From NCBI GenBank assembly GCA_035640455.1, contig DASQWB010000060.1, forward strand, positions 1 to 11,006: a stretch of DNA of 11,006 nucleotides. Direction: 5' to 3'. This stretch comes from AC-50 sp035640455 (GTDB taxonomy: Bacteria; Actinomycetota; Thermoleophilia; Gaiellales; Gaiellaceae). Positions 5,673-11,006 of the stretch are shown here, in pieces. How positions within the stretch are numbered: position 1 is the stretch's first letter; each line of letters begins with the position of its first letter. Both the position numbers and the translations under genes were made by a program. The notes under the pieces were generated by a model. That model was not told where the DNA came from. It ran no database searches and saw only the letters and a program-made list of their open reading frames with translations.

Positions 5673-6698
5673 ATGACACGACGGGGAGTCATCCCGGTGC
5701 TGGCGGCGGTGGCGGCCGTCGCCGCCGCGACCGCGGCCACCTCACTTGCAGGCACGTCCCGCGTGAGCGCGCCGACGCTGAAGGGGGCGGGCAGCTCGTT
5801 CGTCGCGCCCCTCGTCGCGCAGTGGCAGGCGAACTACAAGAGCGCGAACGTCGAGTACAACCCGATCGGCTCCGGCGGCGGGATCGCCGCCATCACGGCT
5901 CGCAACGTCGACTTCGGCGCGAGCGACGCACCGCTCTCGAAGGACGAGTTCGCGGCGTGCAAGGGCTGCGTCCAGATCCCGTGGGCGCTGTCTGCGACAT
6001 CGATCCCGTACAACCTCGACCTGAAGGGCCGGCTGAAGCTGAACGGCAAGGTGCTGGCCGGGATCTACCTGGGGCAGATCAAGACTTGGAACGACAGGCG
6101 CATCAAGGCGCTGAACAAGGGCCTGAGCCTGCCCTCGACGAAGATCACCCCGGTCTACCGCTCCGACAACAGCGGCACGTCGTACAACTTCACCGACTAT
6201 CTCTCGAGCGTCAATTCGACCTGGAAGAAGCGGATCGGCGTCGGCACGAACGCGAAGTGGCCCGCCGGGATCGGCGCACCGAAGTCGAACGGCGTCGCGG
6301 CCGCCGTCTCGCAGACGAAGGGCGCGATTGGCTACGTCGACGTCGCCTACGCGATCAAGAACCACCTGCCGTTCGCAGCGATCCAGAATGCGGCCGGGCG
6401 CTTCATCCTGCCCGGCAACGTCGGGATCCGCGCCGCGGCGGCAACAGTGAAGAAAGTGCCGAGCTCGAACGAGGTCTCGATCGTCAATCCGCCGCGCTCG
6501 CAGCGGTCGGCCTACCCGATCTGCACGTTCACCTACGTGATCCTGCCGCTCAAGACGAGCAAGGCCTCCGACCTGCGCAGGTTCGTCTTCTGGGCGCTCA
6601 CCGGCGGCCAGCAATACGGGCCCAAGCTCCGCTTCGTGCCGATCCCGAACAAGGTGCTCGGCGCGTCCGAAAAGACGCTGAAGCGAGTCCACAGCTAG
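5673..6698 (+). CDS. pstS: Periplasmic-type phosphate-binding protein PstS
   Basis: 341 residues. It captures inorganic phosphate outside the membrane and delivers it to PstC/PstA. Phosphate-contact motifs appear in family order: GAGSSF (38-43), GSGGGI (66-71), ASDAPL (83-88), RSDNSGTSYNF (163-173) and GAIGYVD (217-223). An Ala/Val-rich N-terminal segment (5-27) is the likely signal peptide. There is no Cys near its end, so no lipobox. This is unusual for an actinobacterial PstS, which is commonly a lipoprotein, and its attachment to the cell is therefore unclear. C96 and C99, with C284, are the only cysteines I see in the mature part. The start is well supported by AGGAG at 5664. It is the first gene of pstSCAB, downstream of the putative PHO box and divergent from phoU. 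Confidence 0.95.
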   Translation: MTRRGVIPVLAAVAAVAAATAATSLAGTSRVSAPTLKGAGSSFVAPLVAQWQANYKSANVEYNPIGSGGGIAAITARNVDFGASDAPLSKDEFAACKGCVQIPWALSATSIPYNLDLKGRLKLNGKVLAGIYLGQIKTWNDRRIKALNKGLSLPSTKITPVYRSDNSGTSYNFTDYLSSVNSTWKKRIGVGTNAKWPAGIGAPKSNGVAAAVSQTKGAIGYVDVAYAIKNHLPFAAIQNAAGRFILPGNVGIRAAAATVKKVPSSNEVSIVNPPRSQRSAYPICTFTYVILPLKTSKASDLRRFVFWALTGGQQYGPKLRFVPIPNKVLGASEKTLKRVHS

Positions 6699-6701
6699 CG
6701 C

Positions 6702-7679
6702 TTGACCGCCGTCGCGGAAACGCCTGCCGCCCGCGCCGCCGAGCTTCGGCGGCGCGGGCGCTTCAATCCCGGTGACACCGCCCTCCACGGCGTCACCCTC
6801 ACGGCGGCGGCCGCCGCGGTCGCGCTCCTCGGCCTCATCGCCTGGAAGGTGGTCGACCAGGCGCGGCCGGCGATCCACCGCTTCGGACTCCACTTCCTCG
6901 TCGCGAACGACTGGGATCCGGGTGCGCGGCAGGTCTTCGGCGCGGCCGCGTTCCTCTTCGGCACCGCCGTCACCTCGCTCGGCGCGCTCCTGATCGCAGG
7001 GCCGCTCTCGATCGCGATCGCACTCTTCCTGACGGAGCTCGCGCCGCGCTGGCTGCGCGGCCCGATCGGCGCGCTCGTCGAGATGCTCGCCGCGGTGCCG
7101 AGCGTCGTCGTCGGCCTCTGGGGGATCCTCGTCATGGGGCCGTTCGTGGCGAACCACCTCGAGCCGTGGCTGAAGCACACCTTCGGCTTCCTGCCGCTCT
7201 TCCGCGGCGACCCGTCGATCTTCGGTCTCCTACCCGCGATCCTCGTGCTCACGATCATGATCACGCCGATCGTCTCGAGCGTCTCGCGGGAGCTCTTCCT
7301 CGGCGTGCCGCGCGAGCTCAAGGAGGGCGCGCTCGCGCTCGGGACGACCCGCTGGGAGATGATCCGCGGCGTCGTCCTGCCTTACGCGCGCTCGGGGATC
7401 GCGGCCGCGCTCATCCTCGGCCTGGGGCGAGCCGTCGGCGAGGCGATCGCCGTCACGCAGGTGATCGGCGGCAATGTCGCGATCCACTGGTCGCTCTTCC
7501 AGCCCGGTGACACCCTCGCCAGCCGGATCGCGAGCCAGTACCAGGGCGCGACGACGAAGCTCCAGGTCGGATCGATCGCGTATCTCGCGACGATCCTGCT
7601 CGTCTTCTCGCTCGTCGCGAACATTGCCGCGCAGGCGATCGTCCGCAAGGTCGCGCGCCGGCAGCCGGTGATCCGGTGA
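6702..7679 (+). CDS. pstC: Phosphate ABC transporter permease PstC
   Basis: 325 residues. It is one of the two membrane subunits of the high-affinity phosphate importer. About six hydrophobic segments are visible: 33-50, 79-111, 128-150, 172-194, 232-254 and 291-314. The cytoplasmic EAA-type loop that docks on PstB is KEGALALGTTRWEMIRGVVLP (207-227). TTG at 6702 is the only usable start, since no ATG, GTG or TTG occurs in frame before the first helix. It lies three bases after the pstS stop and has no good Shine-Dalgarno site. Codons 9-20 form a perfect hairpin that probably lowers expression relative to pstS. The 3' end overlaps pstA by four bases (GTGA), indicating translational coupling. 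Confidence 0.95.
   Translation: MTAVAETPAARAAELRRRGRFNPGDTALHGVTLTAAAAAVALLGLIAWKVVDQARPAIHRFGLHFLVANDWDPGARQVFGAAAFLFGTAVTSLGALLIAGPLSIAIALFLTELAPRWLRGPIGALVEMLAAVPSVVVGLWGILVMGPFVANHLEPWLKHTFGFLPLFRGDPSIFGLLPAILVLTIMITPIVSSVSRELFLGVPRELKEGALALGTTRWEMIRGVVLPYARSGIAAALILGLGRAVGEAIAVTQVIGGNVAIHWSLFQPGDTLASRIASQYQGATTKLQVGSIAYLATILLVFSLVANIAAQAIVRKVARRQPVIR
6728..6760 (+). terminator. Perfect 15-bp intra-operon hairpin at the pstS-pstC junction
   Basis: CGCCCGCGCCGCCGA (6728-6742) is followed by loop GCT and the exact complementary arm (6746-6760). It begins 29 bases after the pstS stop and lies inside codons 9-20 of pstC. A stem this GC-rich could protect the pstS message from 3' decay, attenuate transcription into pstC, or slow pstC translation. 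No T-tract follows, so full rho-independent termination is unlikely. Confidence 0.55.
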
Positions 7680-8557
7680 GCGCGCTCTCCGCGAACACGG
7701 ACGGGCTGGGCCGGCGGCGCGCCGTCAACCGTCTGATGGAGACGATCGCGACGCTGGCCGCCTTCGCCGCGGTCGGCGTGCTCGCGATCATGGTCGTCTC
7801 GGTCGCGCGGCGCGGCGGCGCGGCGATCGACTGGAGCCTGTTCACGAAGACGCCGCACCCGTTCAGCTTCACGAACGAGCCGAGCGGGCTCGCCAACGCG
7901 TTCGTCGGCACACTCGTCATCGTCGGCTTCGCGACGGCCATGGCGGTTCCGGTCGGCGTCCTCTCGGCGATCTACCTGAACGAGTTCGCGCGACCGCGCG
8001 TCGCGTTCCTGATCGCGCTCGCGCTCGACGTCCTGAACGGCGTGCCGGCGATCGTCGTCGGCATCTTCGTCTTCGCGCTGATCGTGCTCGACCACGGCCA
8101 GAGCGCGCTCGCCGGCTCCTTCGCCCTCGCGATCCTGATGATCCCGTTGATCGCGCGCGCCACCCAGGAGGTGCTCGCCCTCGTCCCGCAGGCGACGCGC
8201 GAGGCCTCGCTCGGGCTCGGCGTCAGCCGCTGGCGAACGACCCTCGGCGTCGTGCTGCCGCAGACGATCGGGGGCATCCTCACCGGGACGACGCTCGCCG
8301 TGGCGCGCGTGGCCGGTGAGACGGCGCCGCTCCTCTTCACGTCGTCGATCGTCGGCGACCGCCTGCAGTGGAACCCGCACCAGGCGCTCGCCTCGGTGCC
8401 GCTCAAGATCTTCGAGTACTCCGAGTCGCCGGATCCCAAGGACCATGCCCAGGCATGGGCCGCCGCGCTCGTCCTGATCGGCTTCGTCCTCGTCGCGAGC
8501 CTGATCGCACGTGCCCTTGCCGCACACAGTAGGCGGCGGATGGGGCTCCACCGATAA
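7676..8557 (+). CDS. pstA: Phosphate ABC transporter permease PstA
   Basis: 293 residues, usual size. It is the second membrane subunit, pairing with PstC. The N-terminal helix is at about 23-43, followed by an extracytoplasmic loop with WSLFTKTPHPF (53-63). The permease domain has helices around 74-100, 109-139, 145-165, 197-215 and 260-283. The EAA loop is REASLGLGVSRWRTTLGVVLP (175-195). ARVAGETAPLLFT (210-222) is a strongly conserved PstA segment. The start is GTG at 7676, overlapping the pstC TGA in the arrangement GTGA, so it is likely translated by re-initiating ribosomes. It ends in TAA two bases before pstB. No anomaly was seen. Confidence 0.95.
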   Translation: MSALSANTDGLGRRRAVNRLMETIATLAAFAAVGVLAIMVVSVARRGGAAIDWSLFTKTPHPFSFTNEPSGLANAFVGTLVIVGFATAMAVPVGVLSAIYLNEFARPRVAFLIALALDVLNGVPAIVVGIFVFALIVLDHGQSALAGSFALAILMIPLIARATQEVLALVPQATREASLGLGVSRWRTTLGVVLPQTIGGILTGTTLAVARVAGETAPLLFTSSIVGDRLQWNPHQALASVPLKIFEYSESPDPKDHAQAWAAALVLIGFVLVASLIARALAAHSRRRMGLHR

Positions 8558-8559
8558 GA

Positions 8560-9423
8560 ATGCTCACGGCAGTGCCCACCACCCCGCCCGAGCCGCGCGT
8601 CGAGGTGCTGACGCCTCAGGCGACGCTCCCGCCCCCGGAGCGGCGCCAGCCCGTCTTCGACATCCGGAGCCTGACCGCGAGCTACGGCTCCGTGCCGGCG
8701 ATCTCGGGGGTGAGCATGGAGATCTACGAGAACCTCGTCACCGCGGTGATCGGACCCTCGGGCTGCGGCAAGAGCACGTTCATCCGCTGCCTGAACCGGA
8801 TGAACGACCTCGTGCCGAGCTTCAGCGCCCAGGGGGAGGTGCTCTACCACGGCGTCGACCTCCTGGGGTCCGGCGTGGATCCGGTGGCGGTGCGGCGCCG
8901 CATCGGCATGGTCTTCCAGAAGCCGAACCCGTTCCCGAAGTCGATCTACGACAACGTCGCCTGGGGCCTGCGCGCGCTCGGAATGAAGGACGACCTCGAC
9001 GGTCGCGTCGAGCACGCGCTCACGCAGGCGGCGCTCTGGAACGAGGTCAAGATGCGGCTGAAGACAAGCGCGCTCGAGCTCTCCGGCGGCCAGCAGCAGC
9101 GGCTCTGCATCGCGCGCGCGATCGCCGTCCAGCCCGACGTCGTGCTGCTGGACGAGCCGGCCTCCGCTTTGGATCCGATCGCTACCGCCTCGATCGAGGA
9201 CCTCATGCACGACCTCAAGCGCGAGTACTCGTTCGTGATCGTCACGCACAACATGCAGCAGGCTGCCCGCGTGGCGGACATGACCGCCTTCTTCAGCCTC
9301 TCGGCTGTCGGCGACGGCGGCCAACGGAGCGGGGTCCTCGTCGAGTACGACTCGACGCAGAGGATCTTCACGACGCCCGCGGACCGGCGCACCGAGGACT
9401 ACGTCACAGGCCGCTTCGGCTGA
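8560..9423 (+). CDS. pstB: Phosphate ABC transporter ATPase PstB
   Basis: 287 residues. It hydrolyses ATP on the cytoplasmic face to power phosphate import through PstC/PstA. Complete ABC motifs are present: Walker A GPSGCGKST (65-73), Q-loop Q120 in MVFQKPNPFP, signature LSGGQQQR (174-181), Walker B VVLLDEP (194-200), D-loop SALD (202-205) and switch H230. MVFQKPNPFPKSIYDNV is a PstB hallmark. The protein is about 30 residues longer than the usual 250-260, mostly from a Pro-rich N-terminal extension (1-30) not needed for the fold, plus a small loop around 247-258. An internal start such as GTG at codon 16 cannot be excluded. ATG at 8560 begins two bases after the pstA stop, consistent with operon coupling. 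Confidence 0.96.
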   Translation: MLTAVPTTPPEPRVEVLTPQATLPPPERRQPVFDIRSLTASYGSVPAISGVSMEIYENLVTAVIGPSGCGKSTFIRCLNRMNDLVPSFSAQGEVLYHGVDLLGSGVDPVAVRRRIGMVFQKPNPFPKSIYDNVAWGLRALGMKDDLDGRVEHALTQAALWNEVKMRLKTSALELSGGQQQRLCIARAIAVQPDVVLLDEPASALDPIATASIEDLMHDLKREYSFVIVTHNMQQAARVADMTAFFSLSAVGDGGQRSGVLVEYDSTQRIFTTPADRRTEDYVTGRFG

Positions 9424-9477
9424 GCCGTTCTCTGAGGAAACCCCCGCACTTCTTGCTTTTCGGGCGCTGACGGCTCA
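9421..9477 (+). repeat. Inverted repeat flanking the pstB-ligase gap, possible weak terminator
   Basis: TGAGCCGT (9421-9428, containing the pstB stop) and its exact complement ACGGCTCA (9470-9477) enclose 41 bases. The arms are short and the loop long, so it could be a weak end-of-operon structure or chance. The right arm runs into the proposed -10 of the next gene. Confidence 0.3.
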
Positions 9478-9481
9478 TAGT
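9453..9481 (+). promoter_or_regulatory. Candidate promoter of the ATP-grasp gene
   Basis: TTGCTT (9453-9458) and CATAGT (9476-9481) are separated by 17 bases, the ideal sigma-70-type spacing. The local sequence is noticeably less GC-rich than its surroundings. A start about seven bases downstream would put the 5' end within a few bases of the ATG at 9492, giving a near-leaderless mRNA and explaining the missing ribosome-binding site. Matches to consensus are only partial. Confidence 0.4.
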
Positions 9482-9491
9482 TCCGCTCCCC

Positions 9492-10370
9492 ATGCGGTTC
9501 GCGCTCATCGCACAGCGCCCGACGCCGACGAACGTCGCGCTCGCGGGCTGCCTCGTCCCGGGCGTCGAGTCGCTCCTCCTGACGCCGGCGCAGGCGCTCG
9601 CGCGGCTCGAGCCGGGCGACGTCGCGCTCGGCCGCCTCGATGTCCTGCACTCGCTGGACGGGATCGAGCCCGGCGCGTGGGCGGTCGAGGCGCTCGAGCG
9701 CCGCGGCTGCCGGCTGCTGAACCGGCGGCGCTCCGTCCTGGCTGCGCACGACAAGCGGCGGACGGCGGAGGTTCTCGCCGCCGCGGGCCTGCCGCACCCC
9801 GCGACCCGCATCGTTCGCGACGGCGACTCGGCGCTGATCGACCTCGAGGCTCCGTTCGTCGTCAAGCCGCCGTTCGGGAGCTGGGGCGAGGACGTCCTCC
9901 TGCGCCCAGACCGCCCGGGGTTGGAGCAGTGCCTTCACGACCTCCGCGACCGGCCGTGGTTCCGCGCCACGGGTGCGATCGTCCAGGAGCTCGTACCGCC
10001 GATCGGCCACGACCTCAGGCTCGTCGTGGCCGGCCGGAAGGTCGTGGGGGCGGTGGAGCGCGTCGCCCCCGCCGGCGAGTGGAGGACGAACGTCGCGCTC
10101 GGCGGTATCCGGCGGCCGGTCGTGCCGTCACCGCGCGCCTGCGACCTCGCCGTCACGGCCGCAGCCGCTCTCGGCATCGACCTGGTCGGCATCGACCTCC
10201 TGCCGGTCGGGGCCGGCGAGTACGTCGTGATCGAGCTCAACGCCGCCGTCGAGTTCACGCCCGAGTACGCAGAAGAAGACGTGTACGCCGCGGCCGTGGC
10301 CGCGCTCCTCGTCGAGTCTCCGGACGTCGAGTCCGAGGACGAGGCGGCGACGGCGGACCTCGTCGTCTAG
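9492..10370 (+). CDS. RimK/LysX-like ATP-grasp ligase, substrate unknown
   Basis: 292 residues. ATP-grasp enzymes of this group join an amino acid, often glutamate, to a carboxylate through an acyl-phosphate. The pre-ATP domain is residues 1-78. NRRRSVLAAHDKRRTAEVL (77-95) and PFVVKPPFGSWGEDV (121-135), with K125 and the Gly-rich loop, bind ATP. QELV (165-168) contacts the adenine. HDLRLVVAG (173-181) and WRTNVALGG (197-205) are LysX/RimK hallmarks. GIDLLPVG (233-240) and VIELNAAVEF (246-255), with E248 and N250, bind Mg. The closest match I recognise is LysX-type aminoadipate-LysW ligases, but no LysW or lysine genes are in view. The other options are ribosomal S6 glutamate ligase or a cofactor or peptide ligase. 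The last 17 residues are acidic and family-atypical. It lies 68 bases after pstB and converges with the kinase gene, three bases apart. Confidence 0.88.
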   Translation: MRFALIAQRPTPTNVALAGCLVPGVESLLLTPAQALARLEPGDVALGRLDVLHSLDGIEPGAWAVEALERRGCRLLNRRRSVLAAHDKRRTAEVLAAAGLPHPATRIVRDGDSALIDLEAPFVVKPPFGSWGEDVLLRPDRPGLEQCLHDLRDRPWFRATGAIVQELVPPIGHDLRLVVAGRKVVGAVERVAPAGEWRTNVALGGIRRPVVPSPRACDLAVTAAAALGIDLVGIDLLPVGAGEYVVIELNAAVEFTPEYAEEDVYAAAVAALLVESPDVESEDEAATADLVV

Positions 10371-10373
10371 GGC

Positions 10374-11006
10374 CTACGCCACCGGGAAGGCGCAGCGCAC
10401 CTCGAGCCCGTGCGGCCTCGCGTTGCGCGCCTCGACGGCGCCGCCAGCCGAGGTGACGACGTGCTTCACGATCGCGAGCCCGAGCCCCGTGCCCCGTGAG
10501 GCCCGGGCGCGGTCGGCGCGGTAGAAGCGCTCGAAGATTCGCGGCAGGTCCTCCTCGGCGACGCCGGGCCCGTCGTCCGCGACCAGGAGCAGCACCTCGC
10601 GCCGCCTGCGCCGAGCCGTCAACTCGACGTGTGCGCCGTCGCCCGCGTAGCGGATCGCGTTCTCGAGCAGGTTCTCGACGACGACGCGGAGCATCCGCCG
10701 CCGGAGCGGCAACTCGAGGTCGAGATCGGCCTCGACCCGGATCTCGACCGCCGCACGCGCCGCCCGGGCGGCGAGCCCCTCGACGACCTCGTCGAGCACC
10801 GGCCGCACGCGCGTCGACCCGAGCGCCACCACCTCCCGCCCCGTCTCGAGCTCGCTCAGGAAGAGCACCTCGCCGATCAGCTCGTCGATCTGCTCCACCT
10901 CGCCACGGGCCTGGTCGATCAGCGCGAGCGGGTCGGCGTCCGGAAGCGCCGCCGACTCGAGGAGGGTCAGGAGCCGGGCGAGCGGCGTCCGCAGCTCGTG
11001 CGAGAC
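10374..11006 (-). CDS. Sensor histidine kinase, C-terminal part (5' end beyond window), possibly PhoR
   Basis: The visible 210 residues begin VSHELRTPL, so the window cuts two codons before the phospho-acceptor His (visible residue 3). A dimerisation helix pair follows (to about 55, with LIGEVLFLSELETG), then the ATPase domain: N-box ENLLENAIRYA (111-121), DDGPG (144-148), IFERFYRADR (157-166) and GTGLGLAIVKH (172-182). All catalytic motifs are intact. In actinomycetes such kinases normally follow their OmpR-type regulator gene, which would lie to the right of the window. The neighbourhood of phoU and pstSCAB makes PhoR the natural guess, but the sensor domain needed to confirm it is missing and generic OmpR-partner kinases look the same. 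It ends three bases from the convergent ATP-grasp gene with no terminator visible between. Confidence 0.92.
   Translation of the reverse strand, partial: VSHELRTPLARLLTLLESAALPDADPLALIDQARGEVEQIDELIGEVLFLSELETGREVVALGSTRVRPVLDEVVEGLAARAARAAVEIRVEADLDLELPLRRRMLRVVVENLLENAIRYAGDGAHVELTARRRRREVLLLVADDGPGVAEEDLPRIFERFYRADRARASRGTGLGLAIVKHVVTSAGGAVEARNARPHGLEVRCAFPVA

Noticed and set aside
5742..7178. 478-codon minus-strand frame across pstS and pstC
   Set aside because: Arg/Asp/Glu/Ala-rich shadow of two certain genes on the other strand.
7382..8551. 389-codon minus-strand frame across pstC and pstA
   Set aside because: Antisense shadow with low-complexity Arg/Asp/Glu composition.

Overview
The window is very GC-rich, with codons ending mostly in G or C, frequent GTG/TTG starts, several genes without a clear Shine-Dalgarno site, and actinobacterial-looking proteins. 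I read it as chromosomal DNA of a high-GC actinomycete, possibly Thermoleophilia/Gaiellales-like. That placement is inference from overall style and not from a marker gene.

Layout. Bases 1-121 hold the last 39 codons of an IS5-type transposase, followed by about 320 bases with no credible gene. Bases 445-1536 (minus) encode a two-helix membrane protein with a DivIVA-like N-terminus and a long Glu/Pro/Ala tail. It is divergent from an NAD-dependent sugar epimerase/dehydratase (1621-2598, plus), which converges with a DUF1385/YqhQ-type membrane protein (2600 to about 3385, minus). Next come three minus-strand genes that read like one unit: an 80-residue two-helix protein, undecaprenyl-diphosphatase UppP, and a 25-residue single-helix peptide ending at a perfect hairpin.

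The right half is a phosphate-starvation locus. phoU (minus) and pstS-pstC-pstA-pstB (plus) diverge from a 124-base intergenic region that carries three consecutive 11-bp units resembling a PHO box, the direct-repeat operator of PhoP/PhoB. A perfect 15-bp hairpin sits in the first codons of TTG-initiated pstC. It probably lets PstS be made in excess over the permease. Behind pstB lies a RimK/LysX-like ATP-grasp ligase, possibly with its own promoter. It converges with a sensor histidine kinase that is cut by the window end just upstream of its phospho-acceptor His. The kinase may be the PhoR of this locus, with its response regulator beyond the right edge.

Together PstS captures phosphate, PstC/PstA form the channel, PstB drives uptake with ATP, and PhoU links transporter state to the kinase that would act on the operator. 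No wholly novel system, CRISPR array, tRNA or rRNA was found. The less ordinary items are the 25-residue peptide, the divergent phoU, the hairpin in pstC, the acidic-tailed membrane protein, and the ATP-grasp ligase of unknown substrate inside a pho locus.
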